The notes: generated by a model not told the origin, from the sequence alone. Positions 34,055 through 43,580 are shown, counted from the first letter of the stretch. The stretch is 64,000 nucleotides of DNA from Fodinibacter luteus (GCF_039541575.1 NZ_BAABGM010000020.1:1-64000), one strand, 5' to 3'. Translations and numbers: made by a program.

Positions 34055-35229
34055 CGACAGCATCAGCACACCCCGCACTGCGCGGGCGACCCGTCTACCT
34101 CGACCACAACGCCACCACCCCCATCGACCCGGCGGTGGTCGAGGCGATGACCCCGTACCTGACCCGCGAGTTCGGCAACCCGTCCTCGAGCCACACCTAT
34201 GGGGCGGCAGCCCACGTCGGCCTCGAGGAGGCGCGCCGCCAGGTGGCGGGCCTCGTCTGCGCCCCGGCCGGGGCCGTGGTGTTCACCGGCAGCGGCACCG
34301 AGGCGGACGCCCTGGCCATCCGTGGCGCCGTCCTCGCCGCCCCGCCCGGGCGCCGCCGCCACGTCATCACCCAGGGCACCGAGCACCCCGCCGTCCTGGC
34401 CGCCTGCCGCGAGCTGGAGGATCTGCACGGTGTCGACGTGACCTACCTCGGCGTCGACCAGAACGGCCAGGTGGACGCCGCCGAGGTCGCCGCGGCCATC
34501 ACCGCGCACACGGTGCTGGTGTCGGTCATGCACGCGAACAACGAGACCGGCACGATCCAGCCCATCGCCCGGATCGCGCGAGCCACGAGAAGCGCCGGTG
34601 TGCTGCTGCACGTCGACGCCGCCCAGTCCGCAGGCAAGATCGACATCGACGTGGACGCCCTCGGGGTCGACCTGCTCACCGTGGTGGGGCACAAGCTGTA
34701 CGCCCCCAAGGGGATCGGTGCGCTCTACATCCGCCCCGGCGTCACCCTCCACCCGCTCATCGGCGGCGGAGGCCAGGAGCGCGGGCTGCGGGCGGGTACC
34801 GAGAACGTGGCGTACGCCGTCGGGTTCGGCGAGGCCGCCGCCCTGGCTGCCCGATCCCTGGCCGGTGGGGAGACGCAACGACTCCGGGGACTGCGCGACC
34901 GGTTCGAGCGCCGGATGGAAACCCTGCTCCCCGGCAGGGTGCACCTCAACGGTCACCCCACCCAGCGCCTGCCGAACACCGCGAACGTGCGGATCGACCG
35001 CGCACCCGCCCTGGCCCTGCTCGCCAACCTGACCGACGTCGTCGTCTCCGCCGGGTCGGCCTGCCACGCCGGACGCGACGAACCCTCCCCGGTCCTCACC
35101 GCCATGGGCCTGTCGGCCACGCAGGCCCTCGCCGCGATCCGCGTCTCGCTCGGCCGCTGGACCAGCCCCGACGAGGTCGACGACGCGAGCGCCCACATCG
35201 CGCACGCCGCCAGAGCGCGGTCGACCTGA
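34051..35229 (+). CDS. Cysteine desulfurase (NifS/IscS-like, class V aminotransferase fold)
   Basis: 392 residues. The N-terminal YLDHNATTP, the PLP Lys215 in VVGHKLYAPKG and the catalytic Cys338 in SAGSACHAG are all present. It converts cysteine to alanine and a protein persulfide. No IscU, SufU or tRNA-thiolation gene is adjacent, so it is probably not the housekeeping Fe-S enzyme. The neighbouring rhodanese-fused regulator is a plausible acceptor of its sulfur (inference). It is the last gene of the operon; a small TGGCG/CGCCA hairpin follows. Confidence 0.92.
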   Translation: MTTASAHPALRGRPVYLDHNATTPIDPAVVEAMTPYLTREFGNPSSSHTYGAAAHVGLEEARRQVAGLVCAPAGAVVFTGSGTEADALAIRGAVLAAPPGRRRHVITQGTEHPAVLAACRELEDLHGVDVTYLGVDQNGQVDAAEVAAAITAHTVLVSVMHANNETGTIQPIARIARATRSAGVLLHVDAAQSAGKIDIDVDALGVDLLTVVGHKLYAPKGIGALYIRPGVTLHPLIGGGGQERGLRAGTENVAYAVGFGEAAALAARSLAGGETQRLRGLRDRFERRMETLLPGRVHLNGHPTQRLPNTANVRIDRAPALALLANLTDVVVSAGSACHAGRDEPSPVLTAMGLSATQALAAIRVSLGRWTSPDEVDDASAHIAHAARARST

Positions 35230-35278
35230 CGTCACCCCGGAGTGGCGGACACGCCACAGGAGCCGTGCGTTCAGACCG

Positions 35279-36601
35279 CTAGCTCCTCGAGCCGCTGTCG
35301 CGGGTTGAACCCAGCGGGGCCGGGTCGTCGCGCCTGCGCTTCCACACCAGGTCGGTTGCGGTCGCGAGCACGACGATGGCGACCAGTGCGACCGCGGTCG
35401 CCGGCTCGTCGGCGAGCGTCGTCCCGGCGAAGACGAGGAACGTCCCCAGCGTGGACACCAGGGCGACGGTGAGCACGACGACGTTGGCGCCGGTCTCGCC
35501 CCGGAGTCGGAAGTGCCCCAGCGTCACCATGGTGAAGACGAGGAGAGCCACGGCGCTCCCGATCGACGCGATCTTGTTGAGGTCGAACAGGACGATGAAG
35601 ACCAGGGTGAAGCTCGTCAGGAGAAGCAGCCCGACGGGGGCCTTCCGCCGCCCGACCGTCCCACCCAGCGCCGGCGGGAACTGGCCGACCGACGCGAGGT
35701 GCCTGGTCATCCCCGCGGACGGGTACAGACCGGAGTTCGTGGCTCCCGCGGTGGAGAAGAGAGCCGTGATGACCATGAGGACGTACCCGAACTGGCCCAG
35801 GGTGGGCTTGGCGGCCTCCGCCAGGGCGGTGGGGCCGTAATCGACCACCTGGTCGGCGGTCAGGGTCCCGAACACGCCGAGGGAGACGCCGACATAGACG
35901 GTCGTGGCGATCCCCAGGGCGAGGTACATCGCCGTGGGCAGCTGCTTGGACGGGTTGGGAAGGTCCTTGGCGGTGAAGGTGATGACGCCGAACCCCAGGA
36001 AGGCGAAGAAGGTCAGTGCGACGCTGGCGATGATCTCGCGGAGCCCCGGGTAGCCCGACGGCGCGAGGAGGGCGGGGTCGAAGTTCGTCAGCGTGGAGAT
36101 CACGAACACGGTGAGGATCGTCAGCACGACCTTGACGATGAGCGACTGCACCTTGGCGACCGCCGTGGACCCGACGACGTTGAGCGCTGCCATGACGAGG
36201 ACGATGGCGATGGCGAACACCTTGGTCCAGGTCGGGTCGCTGTCGGTCAGGACCGAGCTCGCGTACCCGCCGAACGAGGACGCCACCATGGCCGTGACGA
36301 TGGCCGCGGTCACGTAGAACAGCCAGCTGGTGATGCCGGTGACGTGGCCTTCGCCCAGCCCCTTGGCGAGGTAGTGGAGCAGGCCTCCTCCGGAGGGGTA
36401 GACGGACCCCAGCTTGGCGAAGGAGTACCCCTGAAGTCCGGCGATGGCGCCGGCGATGAGGAAGGAGAGCCACACGGCCGAACCGGCGACGGCTCCTGCG
36501 GCGCCGAGGAGCGCGAAGATGCCCGCGCCCACCATCGACCCGACGCCGATGAATGTTGCCTGGGTGACCGTCATGCGCTTGTCACCGGCTGGGGTGCTCA
36601 T
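35279..36601 (-). CDS. APC-superfamily amino-acid permease
   Basis: 440 residues with about twelve hydrophobic segments. Helix 1 contains GVGSMVGAGIFALLG and helix 6 FFAFLGFGVITFTAKDLPNPSKQLP, the unwound substrate-binding regions of the APC fold. Substrate not determined. It lies 43 bases after an M20 peptidase gene, at the end of a five-gene minus-strand operon, so it may import the amino acids or peptides that system uses. Confidence 0.85.
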   Translation of the reverse strand: MSTPAGDKRMTVTQATFIGVGSMVGAGIFALLGAAGAVAGSAVWLSFLIAGAIAGLQGYSFAKLGSVYPSGGGLLHYLAKGLGEGHVTGITSWLFYVTAAIVTAMVASSFGGYASSVLTDSDPTWTKVFAIAIVLVMAALNVVGSTAVAKVQSLIVKVVLTILTVFVISTLTNFDPALLAPSGYPGLREIIASVALTFFAFLGFGVITFTAKDLPNPSKQLPTAMYLALGIATTVYVGVSLGVFGTLTADQVVDYGPTALAEAAKPTLGQFGYVLMVITALFSTAGATNSGLYPSAGMTRHLASVGQFPPALGGTVGRRKAPVGLLLLTSFTLVFIVLFDLNKIASIGSAVALLVFTMVTLGHFRLRGETGANVVVLTVALVSTLGTFLVFAGTTLADEPATAVALVAIVVLATATDLVWKRRRDDPAPLGSTRDSGSRS

Positions 36602-36644
36602 TGCTCATTCCCTCCTCGGCAGGGACTGGACGTCCTCGCGGCGA

Positions 36645-38000
36645 TCAACGGTGGCCGGCATCCTCGGCGAGGCGTTCGAGGAGCAGCGCCTGGGCAACGA
36701 CCATGCGCTCGATCTCATCGGGGTCGACGCTCTCGTCGGAGGCGTGGATGCGTGCGCAGGCGACGTCCTCGGGACCCCAGAGGATGAACTCCGCCTCGGG
36801 AGCGGCCTGTTGGAGGGTGCGCAGGAGCGGGATGGAGCCGCCGCACCCGGCCTCACCGGCGGGCTTGCCGAAGGCCTCCTCGAGCGCGGCCCGCGCCGCG
36901 GCGTACCCCGGACCGTCCGTGCTGCACCGGAACGGCGGCGCCTCCTTGGTGCGGCGCACCTCGACTCGCGCACCCCAGGGGGCGTGGGACTCCAGGTGGG
37001 CGACGAGGGCGTCGAGCTCGGCCGCGGGCTCGGCCCCGGGGACGATCCGCATCGAGATCTTGGCGCTCGCCTCCGGGATGAGGACGTTGGACGAGGTGGC
37101 GATGGGCGTCATGTCGATGCCGATCGCGTTGACCGAGGGCTGCGCCCAGAGCAGGTCACCGACCCGACCCGTGCCGGTGAGCCCGACCCCGTCGAGAACG
37201 TCCGCGCTGGCGCGGAAGTCGGCGGCGCTGAGGTCCTCGCCCTCCCACGCGCCGCGCGAGACGCCCTCGACCGCGACGTTTCCCTCGTCGTCGTGCAGGG
37301 TGGCGAGGAGCCGGGCCAGCGCCATCATGGCGTCGGGTGCCGGGCCGCCGAACACCCCCGAGTGCAGCGGGTGGTCCAGCGTGCGCACCGTCACCACGCA
37401 GGCGACGTCACCGCGCAGCGCGGTGGTGAGCACGGGCTCGCCGACGCGCAGGTTGCCCATGTCGCAGATGACGAACAGGTCGCAGGCGAACAGGTCGGGG
37501 TGCGCCTCGACGAAGGCCTCGAGGTTGCTCTCGGTCTCCTCCATCCCTTCCAGGATGAGCTTGACCGTGCAGGGCGGCTTGCCGTCGAACACGCGCATCA
37601 TGCCCAGGTGGGTCACCAGGCCGCTGATGTCGTCGGCGGACCCGCGGCCGTAGATGCGGCCGTCGTCCTTGCGGGTCGGGGTGAACGGCTCGCTCGTCCA
37701 GCCCTGTTCCGGTGGGGCGGGCTGTACGTCGTAGTGCGCGTAGATGACGACGACCGGAGACCCCTCCGGGCCGGGGACCTCCCCGTAGATGGGCGGGTAG
37801 CCGGACGGGACGTCCATCAGCCGGGCGTCGGCGAACCCGACCTCACGGAACATCTCGAGGGTGCGCCGGGCCATCTGCTCCATCGGTTCGGCCGGGAAGC
37901 CGGGGAACGACACCGAGGGGATCGCCACGAGCTCCTCGAGGTCCGCGACGACACCCGGCATCAGCGCGGCGGCCTTCTGGGTGATCTCTGATGCCTGCAT
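36645..38000 (-). CDS. M20-family dipeptidase
   Basis: 451 residues from ATG 38000, preceded by AAAGG; upstream frame is low-complexity and rejected. Metal ligands and catalytic residues: YAHYDVQP (about 86-93), GRGSADD (about 124), the Glu of LEGMEETES (near 159), CDMG and a late His (ARIHASDE). A dimerisation lid fills 205-330. It resembles carnosinase/PepV-type dipeptidases. The usual EGEEE-GS is EGMEETES here, which keeps the Glu pair. Cytosolic peptide cleavage is expected, fed by neighbouring carriers. Confidence 0.88.
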   Translation of the reverse strand: MQASEITQKAAALMPGVVADLEELVAIPSVSFPGFPAEPMEQMARRTLEMFREVGFADARLMDVPSGYPPIYGEVPGPEGSPVVVIYAHYDVQPAPPEQGWTSEPFTPTRKDDGRIYGRGSADDISGLVTHLGMMRVFDGKPPCTVKLILEGMEETESNLEAFVEAHPDLFACDLFVICDMGNLRVGEPVLTTALRGDVACVVTVRTLDHPLHSGVFGGPAPDAMMALARLLATLHDDEGNVAVEGVSRGAWEGEDLSAADFRASADVLDGVGLTGTGRVGDLLWAQPSVNAIGIDMTPIATSSNVLIPEASAKISMRIVPGAEPAAELDALVAHLESHAPWGARVEVRRTKEAPPFRCSTDGPGYAAARAALEEAFGKPAGEAGCGGSIPLLRTLQQAAPEAEFILWGPEDVACARIHASDESVDPDEIERMVVAQALLLERLAEDAGHR

Positions 38001-38067
38001 GACGGGCGCTGCCTTTCGTTCAGGTGCGAGGGCGGGAGAGGGGTCGTGACGGGTCGTCGGCGGTGGG

Positions 38068-39423
38068 TCAGAAGAAGAGCCCGCCGATGACCGCACCGAC
38101 GGCGATCGTCGTGACCGACAGCACGAGCATCGGGACGAAGAAGCTGTGGTCGAGCAGCTTGGTGCCCAGCTTGGTCGTGCCCGTGAGGTCGAAGTTCGCT
38201 GCGGCGATCTGGGTGCCGTTGGCCGGCAGCGTGTAGACGCCGCCGAGGGCACCGGCCCACATCCCGGTGACGATGCCGGCGGGCAGACCGGCGGCGAGGC
38301 CGATCGGGACGATGGTGCGGGTGGCCGTCGACTGGCTGGTCGTGAGCGCGGCCACGAGGAACACCGCCAGGGCGAAGATGACAGGCCACGAGGTGACCCA
38401 CTCGCCGATCGTGGAGATGATGTAGTCCTCGTGGGCGGCGATGAACGTCGAGGTCAGCCACGCGATCCCGAACAGGGCGATGGCTGAGATCATGCCGGCC
38501 TTGAACACGGACTGGTCGGGCACCGAGGCGACCTTGGGCTTGCCGATGAAGAGGATGAGAACGCCGACGACGAACATGAGCAGGACGATGGTCGTCGTCA
38601 TGTCGACCGACACGGCCTCGCCGTCGACCTCGTAGGACGGGCGCAGGTCGGGGAAGATCCCGAAGACGACGATCGCGACGACGCCGAGGAGGAAGGCGAT
38701 CGCTGAGTTGCGCCCGGGCTTGGTGTACGTCAGTGCAGCGGACGCCGACTCACCCGCGGCAGCCGCGGCTTGAGGTGGGGCGAGCTCGCCGGAGGCGATC
38801 ATCGCCTGGACCTCGGCGTCGTCGTCGAGCTCCTTCCACATCCGGTTCACCACGAGCGAGGTCACGATGATGCCGACGACGCAGGCCGGGAACGTGATCG
38901 CGAGGATCTGCCCCAGCCCGAGGTCGTACGGAGCGACGTCGGTGAGGGTCAGCATGGCTGCCATGGCGGCGGAGACGGGGGAGGCGGCCAGGGCGATCCC
39001 GGACTGCACGACGGTGACCGTCATCGGGCGCGCGGGCCGGATGTTGTTCTTGTAGGACACGTCGTAGATGACGGGCAGCAGGGGGTAGATGATGTTGCTG
39101 GTCCCGGCGCCGACGGAGAACAGGAAGGCCGTCAGCGGGGCGATGAGGGTGATCTGCTTCGGGCGCTTCTCGATGACCTTGGCGGCCACCGCGACCATCC
39201 AGTCGATGCCGCCGGCGGCCTGCATCAGCGCGGCCGTGGTGACGACCGCGAGGATGATCGCCATCGCTGCGGCGGGGGGCTCGCCGGGAGCCTCGCCGAA
39301 GATGAAGACGAGCACGAAGGTGCCCAGGCCACCCCAGAGACCGACGCCCACACCTCCGGCTCTGGTACCCATGACGATGGCACCGAGCACGACGAGGGCC
39401 TCGAGGACGAAGCTGACGCTCAT
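38068..39423 (-). CDS. Dcu-family C4-dicarboxylate transporter
   Basis: 451 residues, strongly hydrophobic with ten or more segments and a polar loop near 200-225. PLTAFLFSVGAGTSNIIYPLLPVIYDVSYKN and RPARPMTVTVVQSGIALAASPVSAAM match DcuA/DcuB-type exchangers, which move aspartate, fumarate, malate and succinate. The ATG follows GGAAGGAAG. In an operon with two peptidases, uptake of aspartate or release of C4 acids from peptide catabolism is plausible. Confidence 0.87.
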   Translation of the reverse strand: MSVSFVLEALVVLGAIVMGTRAGGVGVGLWGGLGTFVLVFIFGEAPGEPPAAAMAIILAVVTTAALMQAAGGIDWMVAVAAKVIEKRPKQITLIAPLTAFLFSVGAGTSNIIYPLLPVIYDVSYKNNIRPARPMTVTVVQSGIALAASPVSAAMAAMLTLTDVAPYDLGLGQILAITFPACVVGIIVTSLVVNRMWKELDDDAEVQAMIASGELAPPQAAAAAGESASAALTYTKPGRNSAIAFLLGVVAIVVFGIFPDLRPSYEVDGEAVSVDMTTTIVLLMFVVGVLILFIGKPKVASVPDQSVFKAGMISAIALFGIAWLTSTFIAAHEDYIISTIGEWVTSWPVIFALAVFLVAALTTSQSTATRTIVPIGLAAGLPAGIVTGMWAGALGGVYTLPANGTQIAAANFDLTGTTKLGTKLLDHSFFVPMLVLSVTTIAVGAVIGGLFF

Positions 39424-39457
39424 GGCACTTCCTTCCCTGCGGTGGGGACTGTTCGGC

Positions 39458-39898
39458 TCACCCGGCCGGACACTGGGTCTGAACCCTCTGGTCGAGCTGC
39501 GCGAACGCCGCGTCGAGCTCCTCCTGGGCGGCCTCGACCTGGGGGCCGAGGGTCGCCGCGGCCTCGTACGTCGCGACCGCCAGGGACTGCTTCACCTCGG
39601 CGGCTCGCTGTCGCACCGAGCTGATCGCCGTGTCCAGCCGGCCCTCGGACACCTGCTGCAGCTGGTCCAGCTGGTCGCTCACCGTGTCGGCACGCTCGCG
39701 CAGCTCGTCCACGGAGGCCTGGAAGTCCTCGGCGTTGTCGGTGGACAGGGGGGGCGCGGCGCGGAACTCCTCAGCGGCCGCCTTGACGTCGGCGTACTGG
39801 GCGCACAGGTCCTGGCCGGCAGGATCCGGGGCGCAGCCCGACACCAGGGCGATCACCATCGCGGCCGGGACGATCCTGAACCTTGTCGAGCGCCACAT
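39458..39898 (-). CDS. Small coiled-coil lipoprotein of unknown function
   Basis: 146 residues. Signal peptide with lipobox VSGC (about residue 22), then an almost wholly helical, heptad-rich region (VDELRERADTVSDQLDQLQQV and onward) predicted to form a coiled coil. Two further Cys lie at each end of the mature chain (DLCAQY, TQCPAG). No family recognised. It sits between the peptidase and the dicarboxylate carrier in the operon, so it may act outside the membrane with that transport system. Confidence 0.7.
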   Translation of the reverse strand: MWRSTRFRIVPAAMVIALVSGCAPDPAGQDLCAQYADVKAAAEEFRAAPPLSTDNAEDFQASVDELRERADTVSDQLDQLQQVSEGRLDTAISSVRQRAAEVKQSLAVATYEAAATLGPQVEAAQEELDAAFAQLDQRVQTQCPAG

Positions 39899-39966
39899 CG
39901 CTGTCTCCTTGTCCGTCTCGACTCTCGTCCCCGCGGTCGTGCCGGCTGATCACCCGGACCGGGTGA

Positions 39967-41091
39967 TCACGACGCGGCGGCGCCCTCGGGCGGGAGGGTG
40001 ACGATGGCGACCAGCGTCCGCGCGGCGAGGACCATGTCGTCGATGGCGATGTGTTCGCTCGTGGCGTGCTCGTCGACCATGCCGGTCGGGAGGGCGACGC
40101 ACGGGATCCCCTTGGCGTTGAAGTAGTTCCCGTCGGTTCCTCCGCCGGACTTGCGGGGGATCACCTCGACCCCGAGCGACCGGAACGCTGCTGCCGCCTC
40201 GCGGTACGGCCGGGCGTCGGGCTCGATCTTGTACGTCCGGTAGATCTCCTCGGCGACGAAGTCGACGGTGGCGCCGCAGGCCCGTGCCGCGTCCTCGCAC
40301 GCGGTCCGCATCGAGTCGAGCTGGCGGTCGAGCTTGACCTGGTCGTGGCTGCGGGCCATCCCCTCGAGCACGACGAGGTCAGGGATGATGTTGCGCGCCT
40401 GGCCGCCGGTGACGGTGCCGATGTTCGCGACCGTCTCCTCGTCGATCCGACCGAGCGTCATGGCGGCGATCGCCCGCGCTGCGGCCTGCACGGCGCTGAT
40501 GCCCTTCTCCGGCTCGACGCCGGCGTGGGCCTTGCGGCCGTGGAAGGTGATGGTGAGGTAGACCGACGTCGGCGACCAGTAGGTCACCGACCCCATCGCG
40601 CCGGCCGTGTCGAGGACGAAGCCGTGGGTCGCGCGCAGCCGGCTGACGTCCAGGTGCCGCGACCCGACCAGCCCGCTCTCCTCCCCGACCGTGACCACGA
40701 ACTCGATGGTCGGGAACGACCACCCGGGGTTTGCCCGCAGGAGCGTGAGGAGCTCGAGGCAGCCGGCGATCCCGGACTTGTCGTCGGCACCCAGGATCGT
40801 CGAGCCGTCGGTGCGGATCACCCCGTCGTCCCCGATGACCGGGATGATGCCCCGGTCGGTGCCGGCCGTGTCCATGTGCGTGGAGACGAGGATGGTCCCC
40901 TCGCGTGTCCCGGGAAACACGGCAACGATGTTGCCGATGTCGTCCCTCGTCGTCTCGCAGCCGAGCTCCTGGAACCGGTTCAGGAGGACCTGGCCGATCT
41001 CCTCCTCGTGACCGGTCGGGCTGTCGACCGCCACGAGGTCCAGGAAGGTGCGCAGCAGTCGGTCTCGGTCCACATCGGTCGCAGTCGCCAT
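39967..41091 (-). CDS. M20 peptidase, tripeptidase-like (PepT/PepT2 type)
   Basis: 374 residues from ATG 41091. Metal-site motifs: STHMDTAG (near 77), the bridging Asp in LGADDKSGIAG (near 105), VGEESGLVGS (near 138), VLDTAG and a C-terminal His (DEHATSEHIAIDD). A lid domain lies at about 180-285 (GRKAHAG, GGQARN). It resembles peptidase-T-like aminopeptidases rather than the dipeptidase at 36645. First gene of the five-gene operon; the 200-bp gap before it should hold the promoter. Confidence 0.88.
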   Translation of the reverse strand: MATATDVDRDRLLRTFLDLVAVDSPTGHEEEIGQVLLNRFQELGCETTRDDIGNIVAVFPGTREGTILVSTHMDTAGTDRGIIPVIGDDGVIRTDGSTILGADDKSGIAGCLELLTLLRANPGWSFPTIEFVVTVGEESGLVGSRHLDVSRLRATHGFVLDTAGAMGSVTYWSPTSVYLTITFHGRKAHAGVEPEKGISAVQAAARAIAAMTLGRIDEETVANIGTVTGGQARNIIPDLVVLEGMARSHDQVKLDRQLDSMRTACEDAARACGATVDFVAEEIYRTYKIEPDARPYREAAAAFRSLGVEVIPRKSGGGTDGNYFNAKGIPCVALPTGMVDEHATSEHIAIDDMVLAARTLVAIVTLPPEGAAAS

Positions 41092-41292
41092 GGTCGTGCC
41101 TTCGCGCCGGCGAGGCCCCGGGGCCCGGTCGGGTGCGGAGTCCCTCGATGGCACCGACGCTAGCCCCGCGTCGCACTCGGTTCCTCACCCGGAATGGGCG
41201 AAGCTGCGATCCGAAGTCGCCCCGGTGACAGCCGAACTGGCACGCCAGCGGGTGGCTGCGGGTGGCGGCGAGTGGCGGTGGCGCGACCCCGA

Positions 41293-42654
41293 TCAGCTGA
41301 CGGGTTCGGGCGCGTCGCCGCCCGCCGGGTAGTCCTGCAGGGGCACGGCTCCCGCGGACCACGCCTGCATCACCGGGTCGACGATCCGCCAGGACTCCTC
41401 CGCCTCGTCGCCACGGATGAAGAGCATCGGGTCGTTGTCGAGCATCTCGCGGATCAGGTGGGCGTAGGCGGTGAGCGGCGGCGGCGGGGACACCGTCTCC
41501 AGCTGCCGTTGCTCCGCGGTCAGGTCCGGGCCGTTGAGGGTGGTGGACAGCCGCACGTAGGGCTCGGTGAGCCCCACCCGCAGCACGTTGGGCTCCACCC
41601 CGGGCCACTGGTCGGTGAGGTAGCGCGGCAGGGGACGGAAGTGGACCGCGATCTCCGCGGAGGGCTGCCGGAGCGCCTTCCCCGACCGGATCGTGAACGG
41701 CACGCCCGACCATCGCGGGTTGTGGACGTCCAGGGTCAGGGCTGCGTACGTCTCGGTCTCGCGGGCGGGGTCGACGCCCGGCTCGTCGACGTAGGAGGGG
41801 ACCTCTCGCGAACCGATCGTGCCGGCGGTGTACCGGGCACGCACCGTCGTGCTGCGCATCGTCTCCGCCACCGGCGTGGCCACCGCCCGCAGTGCCTCCA
41901 CCCGCACGGCCCGGAACGACTGCGCGTCCAGACGGGCCGGCTGCTCCATCATCACGAGCGCCATGACCTCCATGAGGTGGTTCTGGAGCATGTCCTTCAT
42001 CGCGCCGGCTCGGTCGTAGTAGGACGCCCGGCCCTCCAGGGTGAGGTCCTCGAGCCAGCTGATGTCGACGCGCTCGATGTGTTCGGCGTTCCAGACCGGG
42101 GCGAAGACGCGGTTGAGGAACCGCAGCGAGTTGACCCGCCGGACGAGCTCGTTGCTCAGGAAGTGGTCGACCCTGAAGATCGTCGGGGCCGGGAGACGGA
42201 TCCTCAGTGTCTCGTTGAGCCCGCGCGCCGACGCCAGGTCGGTGCCGAAGGGCTTCTCGACGGCGAGGGCGTCGCCGGCACCCAGGCCCGCCGTCGCCAG
42301 TGCGGACAGCACCGAGTCCAGGAGCACCGGTGGCAGCGCCAGGTAGACCAGCGTGTGGGGGTGCTCCGACCCGAGGACCCTGCTGACGTCGGCCGCCGAC
42401 GTGACGTCCGCGGGCTGGAAGGTCAGCATCTGCACCACGCGCTCGCGCGTGCTCGCTGACACGTGGCTGTGCTCACGCAGACCGGCCTCGATGTGCTCAC
42501 GGAAGTCATCGGTGGTCCAGTCGACGTTCGAGGCGCCGACGATGGCCAGTCCCGGGGGGAGCGCGCCCTCCTCGGCGAGCTGCGCGACCGCGGGCAGCAG
42601 CAGCCGGCTCGTGAGGTCGCCGGAGGCTCCGAAGAGCACCATCCGCTGGATCAT
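41293..42654 (-). CDS. Divergent glucose-6-phosphate-dehydrogenase-family protein
   Basis: 453 residues, a little short for the family. N-terminal Rossmann motif FGASGDLTSR, central RVDHFLSNE (163-168 for DHFLSN), and DMLQNHLMEV with the general-base His (about 226) retained. Two otherwise near-invariant Lys are missing: the canonical DHYLGK reads DHFLSN, and GDLAKRK reads GDLTSRL. The Lys in the IRSGKAL segment is kept. Family fold and probable sugar oxidation are clear, but glucose 6-phosphate as substrate is doubtful. Its ATG overlaps the stop of the SMP-30 lactonase gene, implying sequential oxidation and lactone opening. Confidence 0.8.
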   Translation of the reverse strand: MIQRMVLFGASGDLTSRLLLPAVAQLAEEGALPPGLAIVGASNVDWTTDDFREHIEAGLREHSHVSASTRERVVQMLTFQPADVTSAADVSRVLGSEHPHTLVYLALPPVLLDSVLSALATAGLGAGDALAVEKPFGTDLASARGLNETLRIRLPAPTIFRVDHFLSNELVRRVNSLRFLNRVFAPVWNAEHIERVDISWLEDLTLEGRASYYDRAGAMKDMLQNHLMEVMALVMMEQPARLDAQSFRAVRVEALRAVATPVAETMRSTTVRARYTAGTIGSREVPSYVDEPGVDPARETETYAALTLDVHNPRWSGVPFTIRSGKALRQPSAEIAVHFRPLPRYLTDQWPGVEPNVLRVGLTEPYVRLSTTLNGPDLTAEQRQLETVSPPPPLTAYAHLIREMLDNDPMLFIRGDEAEESWRIVDPVMQAWSAGAVPLQDYPAGGDAPEPVS

Positions 42655-43580
42655 GAAGGACCACCTTCCTCGTTGGGCGTGGAGGCCGCGGGCCCAGCCC
42701 CGTATCGGGCCGCGGGCGCTCCCGTGACGCCGGGACGGCAGGTGAAGACCGCCCCGGCCAGGGGCTGGGTGGCACGGGCTTCTGGTTCGAGGTCGAACCA
42801 CGACGTCGTGATGTAGAGGTCCTCGCCGTCGGACCCCCCGAAGGCCACCGAGGTCGGGTTGCTCGTCGGGACGGTGACCAGCCCGTCGAGGATGCCGTCG
42901 GGCCGGTACCGGTGCACCGCACCGGCACGCCCGCAGGCCACCCAGAGCATCCCCTCGTCGTCGACGGTCATGCCGTCGGGCCAGAACCCGTCGGCCCTGA
43001 GGTCGACGAACCGGCGGCGGTCGCTCAGCGCACCGGTGGCGGGGTCCAGGTCGAACACGTCGACCCGGAACAGCGCCGTGTCCGCGAGGTACATGCGGCC
43101 GCGGGCCTCGTCGAACGCCGGCCCGTTGGAGATCGTCAGGCCGTCGACGGCGCAGGAGACGGTCCCCGAGTCGATGACGTACAGCGCGGCGTTCCCGGGT
43201 CGCTTGTCGAACGCCATGGTGCCGAGCCAGCACCGTCCGTGGGAGTCGATCGTCACGTCGTTGGCGCGGTTCTCGGGCTTGTTCTGCTCGACGACCGCGA
43301 CCCGTAGCGTCGTGCGGCCGGTGTCGGGGTCGAGTACGGCCAAGCCGTCCGGGGCGGCGACCACGGGTCGGCCCTGCACGTCCAGGACGATCCCGCCCGG
43401 CTGCCACGGTGTCCTCCACGCCGTGTCACGTCCCGTCGCCGGGTCTGAGCAGTGGACCGCCTGGCCGGTGATGTCGACCCACCAGAGGCGGGCGGTCCGG
43501 GAGTCCCAGATCGGCCCCTCCGCGTGCTCCGCACCCACGTCGACGGCGACCTCGACCGGCACGTCACCCGCGGCATCCAT
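42651..43580 (-). CDS. SMP-30/gluconolactonase-family lactonase
   Basis: 309 residues, a six-bladed beta-propeller. Metal-site residues are in AEGPIWD (Glu near 20), NRANDVTID (Asn near 107) and FWPDGMTVDDEG (Asp near 200). The family hydrolyses sugar lactones with a divalent cation. Coupled (ATGA) to the dehydrogenase-like gene, so it probably opens that enzyme's lactone product. ATG 43580 is chosen because homology to the propeller begins there; no strong ribosome site precedes it. Confidence 0.85.
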   Translation of the reverse strand: MDAAGDVPVEVAVDVGAEHAEGPIWDSRTARLWWVDITGQAVHCSDPATGRDTAWRTPWQPGGIVLDVQGRPVVAAPDGLAVLDPDTGRTTLRVAVVEQNKPENRANDVTIDSHGRCWLGTMAFDKRPGNAALYVIDSGTVSCAVDGLTISNGPAFDEARGRMYLADTALFRVDVFDLDPATGALSDRRRFVDLRADGFWPDGMTVDDEGMLWVACGRAGAVHRYRPDGILDGLVTVPTSNPTSVAFGGSDGEDLYITTSWFDLEPEARATQPLAGAVFTCRPGVTGAPAARYGAGPAASTPNEEGGPS

